Source: Nonomuraea solani
GTDB lineage: Bacteria > Actinomycetota > Actinomycetes > Streptosporangiales > Streptosporangiaceae
Assembly: GCF_900108335.1 (NCBI RefSeq)
Contig: NZ_FNVT01000035.1
Location: forward strand, 24,825-88,824
Reading direction: 5' to 3'
Length of the DNA: 64,000 nt
The stretch's first letter is position 1. Each line of letters starts with the position of its first letter. This document shows positions 49,854 through 58,068 of the stretch, piece by piece. The position numbers and the translations under genes were made by a program. The notes under the pieces were generated by a model. That model made no database searches and was not told the DNA's origin. It saw nothing but the letters and a program-made list of their open reading frames with translations.

Positions 49854-50813
49854 ATGCGACTCGGCGTGCTGGACATCGGCTCGAACACCGTCCATTTACT
49901 CGTCGTCGACGCCCACCGTGGCGCCCGGCCCATACCCGCCTACTCCCACAAGGTCGATCTGCGCCTGACGGAACACCTCGACAAGGACCAGCGGCTGGGC
50001 AAACAGGGCATCGAGCGGCTCGGCAACTTCGTCGAGGAGGCCGTGCGCCTGGCCGAGGACAAGGGCGTGGAGGAGCTGCTGGCCTTCGCCACCTCGGCCG
50101 TGCGCGAGGCCGCCAACGGTGAGCAGGTGCTGGCGGAGGTCGACGAGCGCTGCGGCGTGCACATCGACGTGCTGTCGGGGCGCGACGAGGCCCGGCTGAC
50201 GTTCCTGGCCGTGCGCCGGTGGTTCGGCTGGTCGTCCGGGCGGCTGCTGGCCTTCGACATCGGGGGCGGCTCGCTGGAGATCGCCGCGGGGGTGGACGAG
50301 GAGCCCGACGTCGCCGTCTCGCTGCCGCTGGGCGCGGGCCGGCTGACGCGCGACTGGTTCCTCAGCGACCCGCCGACCGCGGACGAGGTGCGCAAGCTGC
50401 GCAAGCACGTACGCACCGAGATCGCCCGCACGGTCGGCGGCGTCGTCAGGTTCGGCGAGTCCGACCGCGCGGTCGCCACGTCCAAGACCTTCAAGCAACT
50501 GGCCAGGATCGCCGGGGCGGCCCCCTCCAGCGACGGCCCGTACGTCTCCCGCGCCCTGTCACGCCAGGACATGGCCGACTGGGCGGTCAAGCTCACCACC
50601 ATGGGCTCCGCCGAGCGGGCGCAGCTCTCGGGCGTCTCCGAGGGCCGGGCGGCGCAACTGGCGGCCGGAGCGGTGGTCGCCGACGCGGCCATGGACCTGT
50701 TCGAGGTGGACCGGCTGGAGGTGTGCCCGTGGGCGCTGCGCGAGGGAGTGATACTGCGGCGGCTCGACATCATGCCCGGACGGCTCGACCAGCTCAACGG
50801 AGGATCAGAATAA
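49854..50813 (+). CDS. ppx: Ppx/GppA family exopolyphosphatase/guanosine pentaphosphatase
   Basis: 319 residues, the short two-lobed form common in actinobacteria. Phosphate-1 loop VLDIGSNTVHLLVVD, FATSAVREAANGEQVLAEV, phosphate-2 loop LLAFDIGGGSLEIAAG, and GAGRLTRDWFLSDPPT are all present. The enzyme hydrolyses polyphosphate ends and/or pppGpp, linking phosphate storage to the stringent response. It begins 9 bases after the P450 stop, so may be co-transcribed with it. Confidence 0.92.
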   Translation: MRLGVLDIGSNTVHLLVVDAHRGARPIPAYSHKVDLRLTEHLDKDQRLGKQGIERLGNFVEEAVRLAEDKGVEELLAFATSAVREAANGEQVLAEVDERCGVHIDVLSGRDEARLTFLAVRRWFGWSSGRLLAFDIGGGSLEIAAGVDEEPDVAVSLPLGAGRLTRDWFLSDPPTADEVRKLRKHVRTEIARTVGGVVRFGESDRAVATSKTFKQLARIAGAAPSSDGPYVSRALSRQDMADWAVKLTTMGSAERAQLSGVSEGRAAQLAAGAVVADAAMDLFEVDRLEVCPWALREGVILRRLDIMPGRLDQLNGGSE

Positions 50814-50871
50814 CTTCGATATATCCAAAAGATTTGGCATAAAGTCCTGGTGCGCGGGCACTTTCCGCCGA

Positions 50872-51228
50872 ATGGTGGCAGTGCTCGGCGCGATCGGTTC
50901 TCTGGTGGTCGTCCTCATCCTCATCGTCTTGGCCGTGCTCCTCATCTCGGTGATCGCCATGATCACCCTGCTGGCACTGGCCGGGACCCTGGTCCACTGG
51001 CGCGCGCTCTGGAGGCGCCTGACGCGGCGCGGGGCCCGGCTGGAGCTCAAACTCAGCGGCGAGGGCGTCCCCGAGCGGCTCCGGGCGGAGCTGAGCGGGG
51101 TCGCGCCCCGTGTGCGCCGCCGGTTCCCGCTCGGCGGCGCACGACCCAAAAACAGGGACCAGAACAGGGACCACCGCGGGTCCCGGCTCCACCGGCACCG
51201 GCCGATGGAGCGCCAGAGCGGGATCTAG
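50872..51228 (+). CDS. Small membrane protein of unknown function
   Basis: 118 residues. The first ~45 are almost continuously hydrophobic (AVLGAIGSLVVVLILIVLAV, LLISVIAMITLLALAGTLVHW), enough for one long or two short TM helices. The rest is basic (WRALWRRLTRRGARLELKLSGEGVPERLRAELSG) and ends in an Arg/His-rich tail. An unusually AT-rich 40 bp (50811-50850, containing GATATATCC and GCATAAAGT) precedes it and is the probable promoter. Function unknown. The last 4 bases overlap the convergent ATPase gene. Confidence 0.65.
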   Translation: MVAVLGAIGSLVVVLILIVLAVLLISVIAMITLLALAGTLVHWRALWRRLTRRGARLELKLSGEGVPERLRAELSGVAPRVRRRFPLGGARPKNRDQNRDHRGSRLHRHRPMERQSGI

Positions 51229-51668
51229 GTGGTGTGCATGAGGTGCTGACCGGCGGCGCCCGGTGCGTACCGCAGGCGTTTTTCGAGGCAGACCACGGCC
51301 CCGTTCTCGCGTACGTTGGTGAACCGGACGTCGTCGGCGAGCGCCCGCATGATCTGCAGTCCGCGCCCGTGCTCGGAGCTCTCCGGCGCGGGGCCGGCCT
51401 CCAACACCACGCCCGGATCGAAACCGCCACCCATGTCGACCACCTTGATGAGGCACATGTGATCGTGGATGACCGCGCTGACCGTGTAGTCGTCGCTCGG
51501 TGCCGCGTGCCTGATCACGTTGGAGCAGGCCTCGGTGAGCATGAGCTCGATATCGTCACGTACCCCCGGTTCTACGCCGAGCGACCGCAGCGTGCCATCC
51601 AGCATCTGCCTGATCAATGGGACGCTCGCCGCATCCCTGGGCAGCCGGAGCGCTATCGAAGCCTCCAC
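51225..51668 (-). CDS. RsbW/SpoIIAB-like anti-sigma HATPase
   Basis: 147 residues. The GHKL kinase fold shows N box DIELMLTEACSNVIRHAAPSD, G1 VVDMGGGFDPG and G2 SSEHGRGLQIMRALADDV. Standalone proteins of this type in actinomycetes bind a sigma factor or phosphorylate a STAS antagonist. A STAS protein is encoded 2.3 kb to the right (53973-54293) and may be its partner. GTG 51668 follows GGAGAAGCA. Confidence 0.9.
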   Translation of the reverse strand: MEASIALRLPRDAASVPLIRQMLDGTLRSLGVEPGVRDDIELMLTEACSNVIRHAAPSDDYTVSAVIHDHMCLIKVVDMGGGFDPGVVLEAGPAPESSEHGRGLQIMRALADDVRFTNVRENGAVVCLEKRLRYAPGAAGQHLMHTT

Positions 51669-51769
51669 TGCTTCTCCTCCCGGTTGGATGCGTTGCAGGC
51701 TCCTGCCCTCGATAGCGTGTCCCAATCGTCCATTTCGGAGTCCGATTCGGAAACGGCTGACCGAAAAGG

Positions 51770-52315
51770 CTACGGTTGCAGCAGCCGGTCGGCCACCTCC
51801 AGGCACGCCTTGTGGACCTCCTCCTCGCTGAGCTCCTCCTCCTTCATCAGCCACTTTCCCGCGTGCAGCGCGAAGAGCGCCAGGGCGTGGCGGAGGCGCT
51901 CGGTGGGCGTGGCGTCCGGCGGGCTCATCTCCACCGTGAGCTCCATCATCCGATCGCGGATCTTGATCAGCGTGGGGTTGTCGCGCAGCGCGGTCTGGTT
52001 GCGCTCCAGGAACCGGCCGATCCCGAGGTGCCGGCCGCCGCGCACCTGCTCGGCGTAGCGCTCGACCACCTCACGCCGCGTCTCCGCGGTCTTGGGCTGC
52101 TCCTTGAGCCAGGCCAGCAGCTCCTCGAGCTCCTGGAGACGCGTGTCGACCAGGCTCGCCACTATGTCGTCCTTGGTCTTGAAGTGGTAGTAGAGAGCGG
52201 CTTTCGTCACCCCGAGCTCTTCGGCGATCTCCCGCAGAGAGGTCGCCTCATAGCCCTGCTCGGTGAAGAGCCGCAGCGCGATCTCCTGAATTCGGGTTCG
52301 CGTATCTTCCCGCAC
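51770..52315 (-). CDS. TetR-family repressor of the adjacent MFS gene
   Basis: 181 residues. The N-terminal HTH is IALRLFTEQGYEATSLREIAEELGVTKAALYYHFKTKDDIVASLVD, and a helical ligand domain makes up the rest. It is divergent from the drug-efflux gene with two CTTG..CAAG palindromes between them, the classic self-contained TetR/efflux arrangement. The ligand is probably a toxic substrate of the pump (inference). Confidence 0.94.
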   Translation of the reverse strand: MREDTRTRIQEIALRLFTEQGYEATSLREIAEELGVTKAALYYHFKTKDDIVASLVDTRLQELEELLAWLKEQPKTAETRREVVERYAEQVRGGRHLGIGRFLERNQTALRDNPTLIKIRDRMMELTVEMSPPDATPTERLRHALALFALHAGKWLMKEEELSEEEVHKACLEVADRLLQP

Positions 52316-52331
52316 TTCGCACCTATTTCGA

Positions 52332-52385
52332 CTTGACGGCCGGCAAGTAAGTATCTAGCTTATTCTACGCTTGCCGGTCGGCAAG
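52332..52385. promoter_or_regulatory. Paired TetR operators between tetR and the MFS gene
   Basis: CTTGCCGGTCGGCAAG (52370-52385) is a perfect 7-bp-arm palindrome. CTTGACGGCCGGCAAG (52332-52347) matches it with one broken pair. Both are followed by TAAG. Centres are 38 bp apart, one near each gene, so a TetR dimer could repress both directions. The spacer (TATCTAGCTTATTCTACG) is AT-rich and should contain the promoters. Confidence 0.8.
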
Positions 52386-52411
52386 TAAGCAAGGCGGGAA
52401 CTGGGGGGTGT

Positions 52412-53992
52412 GTGGTGGCGGAGGCAGTCGGACGACGCCGTGAGGTCATGGTCGTCCTGCCCGGCCTGATGCTGGCGATGGTGCTGGCCATGCTGGACAA
52501 CATGATCGTGGGCACGGCCATGCCGCGCATCGTGGGGGAGCTGGGCGGGTTAACGCACCTGTCCTGGGTCGTCACGGCGTACGTGCTGGGCACGACCGTC
52601 TCGACGCCGATCTGGGGCAAGATCGGCGACCTGTACGGGCGCAAGAACATCTTCATCATCTCGATCGTCATCTTCATGATCGGCTCCGTGCTCTGCGGCA
52701 TGGCCGGCTCCGAGATCTTCGGCGGGCCCGAGGGCGGCATGGCCGAGCTGATCGCCTTCCGCGCGATCCAGGGGCTGGGCGCGGGCGGCCTCATGGTCAA
52801 CGTCATGGCGATCATCGGCGACCTGGTGCCGCCCCGCGAGCGCGGCCAGTACCAGGGCATCATGGCCGGCGTCATGTCGCTGGCGATGATCGCCGGCCCG
52901 CTGGTCGGCGGCTTCATCACCGACCACCTCGACTGGCGCTGGGCCTTCTACGTGAACCTGCCGGTCGGCGCGGTCGCGCTGGTCCTGCTCGTGCTGAAGC
53001 TGCACCTGCCGAAGCACCACAACAAGGTGCGCATCGACTGGTGGGGCGCGGGCCTGCTGTCGGTCAGCATCACCGCCATGGTGCTCATCACGACCTGGGG
53101 CGGCAACCAGTACGCCTGGGGCTCCTGGGAGATCCTCGGCCTGGCGGCGCTCGCCGTCGTCACGCTGGTGGCGTTCATCATGGTCGAACGTAAGGCCGTC
53201 GAGCCGATCATGCCGCTGCAACTCTTCGGCAACCGCAACTTCACGCTGATCTCGATCATCGGCTTCCTGCTCGGCTTCGCGATGTTCGGCGCGATCAACT
53301 TCCTGCCGCTGTTCCAGCAGATGGTGCAGGGCGCCACGGCCACCAACTCCGGACTGCTGCTGCTGCCCATGATGGGCGCCGCCATGGTCGTGTCGCTGTT
53401 CGTGGGCAAGGCCATCACCAGCACGGGCAAGTACAAGATCTACCCGGTCATCGGCGGCGTCGGCATGGCCGTCGGCATGTGGCTGCTGGCCACCATGGAC
53501 GCCGGCACGCCGTCCTGGGTGACCGGCGTCTACATCGCGGTGCTCGGCCTCGGCATGGGCTTCCTCATGCAGACCACGATGCTCATCGCGCAGAACAGCG
53601 TCGAGCAGCGGGACCTGGGCGTCGCCAGCAGCGCGAGCACGTTCTTCCGGTCGATCGGCGGCTCGTTCGGCGTGTCGCTGTTCGGGGCGGTGTTCAACAA
53701 CCACCTCCTGTCCGACCTGACCGCCAGGTTCGGCCCGCAGGCGGCGGACGAACTGGCCACCACCGGTGCCAGGATGGACGCCGCGGCCGTCGCCCAGATG
53801 CCCGCCCAGATGCGCACCGGGCTGCTGGAGTCGCTGGCGACGTCGATCTCGGGCGTGTTCTGGTGGGCGATCGCGTTCGCGGTCGTCGTGCCGGTGCTGG
53901 CGGCGTTCATCAAGGAGATCCCGCTGCGCGGCGCCGGCCCCGCCGAGGCGCCCGCGGCCGACGAGAAGGCGGTCACCCCGGCGGCAGGGTGA
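52412..53992 (+). CDS. DHA2-type MFS drug efflux transporter (14 TM)
   Basis: 526 residues, about 14 hydrophobic helices. Motif A-like GKIGDLYGRKNIFI, motif C-like GPLVGGFITDHLDWRWAFYVNLPVG and the start LMLAMVLAMLDNMIVGTAMPRIVGEL (motif D1) are typical of EmrB/QacA proton antiporters. It should export cationic or amphipathic drugs. GTG 52412 or 52415 follows a GGGGGG ribosome site. Controlled by the divergent TetR. Confidence 0.94.
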   Translation: MVAEAVGRRREVMVVLPGLMLAMVLAMLDNMIVGTAMPRIVGELGGLTHLSWVVTAYVLGTTVSTPIWGKIGDLYGRKNIFIISIVIFMIGSVLCGMAGSEIFGGPEGGMAELIAFRAIQGLGAGGLMVNVMAIIGDLVPPRERGQYQGIMAGVMSLAMIAGPLVGGFITDHLDWRWAFYVNLPVGAVALVLLVLKLHLPKHHNKVRIDWWGAGLLSVSITAMVLITTWGGNQYAWGSWEILGLAALAVVTLVAFIMVERKAVEPIMPLQLFGNRNFTLISIIGFLLGFAMFGAINFLPLFQQMVQGATATNSGLLLLPMMGAAMVVSLFVGKAITSTGKYKIYPVIGGVGMAVGMWLLATMDAGTPSWVTGVYIAVLGLGMGFLMQTTMLIAQNSVEQRDLGVASSASTFFRSIGGSFGVSLFGAVFNNHLLSDLTARFGPQAADELATTGARMDAAAVAQMPAQMRTGLLESLATSISGVFWWAIAFAVVVPVLAAFIKEIPLRGAGPAEAPAADEKAVTPAAG

Positions 53993-54293
53993 AGACGCGG
54001 TCGAGCGCGGTCATCGTGAACAGGCCGCGCAGGTAGGGCGTCAGGGCCACCACGTGGAGGGCGGCGTTGACGCCCGCGGCCTGCTCGTGCAGGCGGAGCA
54101 GCGCGGCCAGGCCGGAGGAGTCGATGAAGCTGAGCGCCGACAGGTCCATGTCGATCCGGCGGTAGCCGGCGGCGAAGGTGAGGGCGGCGAGCTGGGCCAC
54201 CGAGTCGTGGTCGAGGTCGCCGCTGAGCACGAGCGCGACGGTGGTCGCGTCGCGCTGGACGACGTCGATGTGCAGCGGCGTTCTGTCGAGCAC
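53973..54293 (-). CDS. STAS-domain anti-anti-sigma factor
   Basis: 106 residues, single STAS domain: VALVLSGDLDHDSVAQLAAL, then MDLSALSFIDSSGLAALLRLHEQA. The phospho-acceptor Ser lies in IDSSGL. Such proteins sequester anti-sigma kinases when unphosphorylated. The unlinked HATPase at 51225-51668 is a candidate partner. It overlaps the convergent MFS gene by 20 bp. Confidence 0.93.
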   Translation of the reverse strand: MLDRTPLHIDVVQRDATTVALVLSGDLDHDSVAQLAALTFAAGYRRIDMDLSALSFIDSSGLAALLRLHEQAAGVNAALHVVALTPYLRGLFTMTALDRVFTLPPG

Positions 54294-54357
54294 GGGTTCA
54301 GCTTAGTCCTCGGAAAAATGGGAGGCGCCAGACCGGCGTTTTCTGGACAATCCACTC

Positions 54358-55296
54358 ATGCATGACATCCGCCGGCCGCGCGTCGAAGACGCCGCCGCCA
54401 TTCATGAGCTCGTGGCGGCCTACGACACCGCGGTGATCGGGGTGCCGGACATGACGCTCGACGACGTCGCCGACGAGCTCGCCGAACCCGGGTTCGACCT
54501 CGGCAAGGACGGCTGGCTGACGTACGACGCAGATGGCCGCCTCACCGCCTGGGCCTGGGCGTGCGCCACCGGGGACAGCGACCTGGTGGACGTCGAGGTG
54601 ATCGTCCGCCCTGGAGCCGAGGGCACCGAGGGTCTCGACGACGAGTTGTGGGAGCTCGTCATCGGGCGCGCCCGCGAGCTGGCCGCCGAGCGCGGCCACG
54701 ACGGCGTCACCCTGCACGTCGGCGTCTACCGCGCCGACGAGGCCAAGCGCACCAGGGCCAAGGGGCTCGGCTTCGAGCCGGGCACCAGCTACCACCGCAT
54801 GCGCATCGACCACGACGGCCCGCTCACCCCGCCCGTCGCGCCGGACGGCCTCACGCTGCACACCGGTGAGAGCGACGAGGTGCGGCGCGAGGGCCACCGC
54901 GTGCACCAGGAGGGGTTCGCCGAGCACTTCGGCTTCGTCCCGTCCCCCTACGACCAGTGGTACGAGCGCAAGCAGTCGAGCACCTTCACCGACTGGAGCC
55001 GGTTCACGCTGGCCAGGATCGACGGCCGGCCGGCGGCGCTGGTGATCCGCAACGACCAGTTCCTGTCCGACCAGGGCTGCGGCTACGTGGCCACGCTGGC
55101 CGTGCTGCCCGAGTTCCGGGGACGCGGGCTCGGCCGATTCCTGCTGCGGCACGCCTTCGCCGACGACGCCGCCCGCGGCCTCAAGGGCACGATCCTGCAC
55201 GTCGACTCCAACAACACCACCCCGGCCCTGGGGCTGTACGAGTCGGCGGGAATGCGCCCGGTCATGGTCATCGACGTCTGGCGGCACCGCCTCTGA
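54358..55296 (+). CDS. Tandem GNAT acetyltransferase (MshD-like architecture)
   Basis: 312 residues with two GNAT modules. Module 1 (to about 155) has VDVEVIVRPGAEGTEGLDDE and a weak CoA loop. Module 2 has an intact GYVATLAVLPEFRGRGLGRFLLRHAF, followed by ILHVDSNNTTPALGLYESAGMRPV. This two-module layout is shared with mycothiol synthase, but the sequence is not obviously MshD, so the acceptor is unknown. It ends one base before the convergent helicase gene. Confidence 0.87.
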   Translation: MHDIRRPRVEDAAAIHELVAAYDTAVIGVPDMTLDDVADELAEPGFDLGKDGWLTYDADGRLTAWAWACATGDSDLVDVEVIVRPGAEGTEGLDDELWELVIGRARELAAERGHDGVTLHVGVYRADEAKRTRAKGLGFEPGTSYHRMRIDHDGPLTPPVAPDGLTLHTGESDEVRREGHRVHQEGFAEHFGFVPSPYDQWYERKQSSTFTDWSRFTLARIDGRPAALVIRNDQFLSDQGCGYVATLAVLPEFRGRGLGRFLLRHAFADDAARGLKGTILHVDSNNTTPALGLYESAGMRPVMVIDVWRHRL

Positions 55297-55297
55297 C

Positions 55298-56575
55298 CTA
55301 CACGCGGTGGTGGGACAGGTGCTCCAGCACCGACTGGTTGGCCTCCCACCCGTCCGGGAACTTGACCGGCACGCCCAGTTGCACGGACTCCGCCGACGGG
55401 TGGGCGTCCAGCAGCTCGGCGATGCCCGCCCTGGCCACGACCACGCACGCGTGCCGGTGCCGCGACGCCAGCACGCACAGCCGCCCCGACTCCAGGTGGA
55501 AGGCCGTGGCGTCCCTGCGCCCCGACAAGGGGTGCAGCACGATCGTCACGTCGTACTCGCGGCCCTGGAGCCGGTTGGCGGTGTCGACGGTGATCTCCGG
55601 CGGCAGCCCGGCGGCGCGGATGGCGGCCACCTGGTCGCGGTGCGCCGCCCCGACCGCGATCCGGTCCGCCAGGACCGGCCGCTCGCCCTGCTCGGAGCCG
55701 GCCACCGCGCCCCGCTGCAGCAGCCGTTCGGCCAGCAGCGCCACCGCCTCCACGGCCTCGCCGTCGGTGCGCACGGTGTGCCGGTTGGGCAGTTCGAGCA
55801 GCGCCCACCCCGACCGGGCGGCCTCCTCCAGCGCCCGGTCGTGCACGGTGCCCATGCCGCCCGTCGACAGCTCCAGCCACCGGTCGCCGAGATCGGTGCC
55901 GGACCGGAACCCGGTGAACGGGTAGAACGCCCGCGACACCACCGGCGCCGCCGTCGCGGGCAGCCGCCACGACACCGGCAGCCGGTGCACGGGCAGGTCG
56001 GGGTTGTGCCGCAGCAGCACCGACACCGCGCTCTGCAGCGGGTCCCACGACAGCCCCGACCAGCGGTCGCCGTCCACGATCGAGAACGGGTCGAGCTGCC
56101 CCGGGTCGCCCACGAACAGCGCCCGCTCGAACAGTCCCGCGATCCGCAGCAGCTTGTCCGAGCGCATCTGGTACGCCTCGTCCACGATCGCCCACGGCCA
56201 CACCCGGCCGCTGATCCAGGCCCACTTGTCCGCCGTCGCGATGACGATGTCCGGATCGCTGAGATCCTGGATCCGGGTGCCGACCCGGACGCCGGGCAGG
56301 TCCAGCAGGCGCAGCGGCGGCACGTAGCCGCCGGCCGACAGCCGCCCCACGGTCAGGTGGGGATGCTTGTCGCAGATCCTCGTCACCAGGTCGTCGACCT
56401 GCTCGTTGGTCTGGGCCACGATCATCAGCGGCTCGCCGCTCGCCGCGAGGTGGGCGGCGGCCCGCACCACGAGGGTGGACTTGCCCGCGCCCGGCGGGGA
56501 GTCGACGACCACGCCGCGGTTCCTCGGCAGGTCGGCCAGCACGTTCCTGATGACCTGCTCGGGGCTGTCGGTCAC
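55298..56575 (-). CDS. Superfamily 1 helicase-like ATPase (last gene of operon)
   Basis: 425 residues, compact. Motif I is DSPPGAGKSTLV (29-33), motif Ia MIVAQTNEQVDDL, motif II WAIVDEAYQM (132-137), motif III LFVGDPGQLDPF (156-161), motif V TVDTANRLQGREYDVTIVLHP and motif VI LCVLASRHRHACVVV. This is the Dna2/Upf1-like SF1 pattern with DEAY replacing the usual DEAQ. It should translocate on single-stranded nucleic acid using ATP. It overlaps the preceding 475-residue gene in a GTGA, and is the fourth gene of the helicase-nuclease operon. Confidence 0.88.
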   Translation of the reverse strand: MTDSPEQVIRNVLADLPRNRGVVVDSPPGAGKSTLVVRAAAHLAASGEPLMIVAQTNEQVDDLVTRICDKHPHLTVGRLSAGGYVPPLRLLDLPGVRVGTRIQDLSDPDIVIATADKWAWISGRVWPWAIVDEAYQMRSDKLLRIAGLFERALFVGDPGQLDPFSIVDGDRWSGLSWDPLQSAVSVLLRHNPDLPVHRLPVSWRLPATAAPVVSRAFYPFTGFRSGTDLGDRWLELSTGGMGTVHDRALEEAARSGWALLELPNRHTVRTDGEAVEAVALLAERLLQRGAVAGSEQGERPVLADRIAVGAAHRDQVAAIRAAGLPPEITVDTANRLQGREYDVTIVLHPLSGRRDATAFHLESGRLCVLASRHRHACVVVARAGIAELLDAHPSAESVQLGVPVKFPDGWEANQSVLEHLSHHRV

Positions 56576-57999
56576 GACCACTCCTCCTGGGCGTCCTCGT
56601 CGTCGGGCACGTATTCCTGCGGCGGCCCGCCGTGCGTCCACGGTGTCGCCTCGGAGTCGGGCAGGGCGGGCGAGCCCTGGAAGTCGTCGGTCAGCGAGGT
56701 GTAGCAGACCCGCTCGCCGATCTCGGGCACCGCGCCGGGGGCGGGCGTCTTGCCGCGGCCCATGCCCTTGGTGATCTTCAGGGTGACCAGGCCATGGGCC
56801 GCGTCCATCAGCTCGGCGCCCTGGCCGCGGCGCTGCGGGGTGCCGAGTGAGGCGCCGGGCGGCAGGCGTACCGGATCGTCGGTCTTGATCACCACGAGCG
56901 GGCGGAGCTTGCGCGAGCGGCCCTCGCCCTCGGTGTTGTCGGGGACGGTCTCGATCACCTCGCCCGCGAACGCCTCGCCGGTAAGCCGGTATTCGGCCAT
57001 CACCAGGGGGTCGTCGTAGGCGCGCTGCACGTCGTAGGCGGCCTGGGCGCGTTCCATGCGGGCCAGCTTGGCCGCGGCGGCGATCGCGCCGTCGCGGCGC
57101 GGCTGCGGCGGCGCGCCCTCGGCGATGTGCACGGCCATGCCGCTGAACGAGCCGCGGTCCTGCTCCCAGCGCTGGGCCACGCTCGCGCCCGCCGGCAGCC
57201 CGGCCAGCAGGTCGATCGCCTGCCACATGAGCCGCCAGGTGGGCTCCAGCTGGGTGCGCAGCGCCTCGGTGATGCGCTCGGCCGACTCGCTCTCGATCGC
57301 CGGGGCGAGCACCTCGGCGTCGAAGCCGGGGTCGGTGGCCGGCCCGGCGGGCGGCCAGATCAGCGGGTCCTCGGCGTCGTCGCTCGGCCCCGTGGTGATC
57401 CAGGCCAGCAGCGCCGCCAGGTTGGCGTCCTCAAGACCGCTCTGCCCGCTGGCCCAGTGGCGGCCCAGCTCCTCGGTGAGCGCGAGCGTCATCGACGAGC
57501 CCGGGTACGCCGCCCGCTCCGCGAAATACGTCAGCCACCGCCCCAGCATCGGCACCACCTCGGGCACCGGATAGGGCCCGTCGGCCTGCCGGAAGCGCGT
57601 CGAACGCCCGAGCAGCCGCGTGAACGACACCCCGGCCTGGTTCGGCACGAGGAGTTGCGGCGCGTCCATCGCCCGCTCGTAGGGCTCGGCGTTCTTGCGC
57701 TCCACCGTCTCGGTGTCGCCGAGGAACGTCTCCACGTACGGCAGCAGCACCCCGGCCAGCTCGGCCGCCCAGGCGAAGCGCAGGTCGCGGTTGCGCGGCT
57801 GGGTCACCACGAGCAGCCGCGGCCGGTCGCGCTCGGTGCCGAGCAGCGCGGCCAGCGGCGCGGCGGCCTCGCCCGACAGCTTGAGCGGGATGAACACCAT
57901 CGGCCGCTCCGACAGATGGCAGTGCCTGACGGTCGCGACGGGCTGCGCGATGCCCTCGTCCAGGGCCCGCAGCCGGGCGAGCGAGGTCAGCAGGCTCAT
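56572..57999 (-). CDS. Unknown protein of the helicase-nuclease operon (third gene)
   Basis: 475 residues, soluble, acidic C-terminus ending DDEDAQEEWS. The N-terminal half contains VVTQPRNRDLRFAWAAELAGVLLPYVETFLGD and LLVPNQAGVSFTRLLGRSTRFR. A central helical region (LTEELGRHWASGQSGLEDANLAALLAWITTGP) is followed by a beta-rich end (KLRPLVVIKTDDPVRLPPGASL, AAHGLVTLKITKGMGRGKTPA). No motif I can name. Co-expression with a helicase and an Fe-S nuclease suggests a structural or substrate-recognition subunit of a DNA-processing complex. Confidence 0.85.
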   Translation of the reverse strand: MSLLTSLARLRALDEGIAQPVATVRHCHLSERPMVFIPLKLSGEAAAPLAALLGTERDRPRLLVVTQPRNRDLRFAWAAELAGVLLPYVETFLGDTETVERKNAEPYERAMDAPQLLVPNQAGVSFTRLLGRSTRFRQADGPYPVPEVVPMLGRWLTYFAERAAYPGSSMTLALTEELGRHWASGQSGLEDANLAALLAWITTGPSDDAEDPLIWPPAGPATDPGFDAEVLAPAIESESAERITEALRTQLEPTWRLMWQAIDLLAGLPAGASVAQRWEQDRGSFSGMAVHIAEGAPPQPRRDGAIAAAAKLARMERAQAAYDVQRAYDDPLVMAEYRLTGEAFAGEVIETVPDNTEGEGRSRKLRPLVVIKTDDPVRLPPGASLGTPQRRGQGAELMDAAHGLVTLKITKGMGRGKTPAPGAVPEIGERVCYTSLTDDFQGSPALPDSEATPWTHGGPPQEYVPDDEDAQEEWS

Positions 58000-58068
58000 G
58001 GGGAACGTCTCCGCGGCGGGCGTGGGGTCGGCGAGATCATGCGGGGCGCCTCCGAGCGGGCGGGAGGG

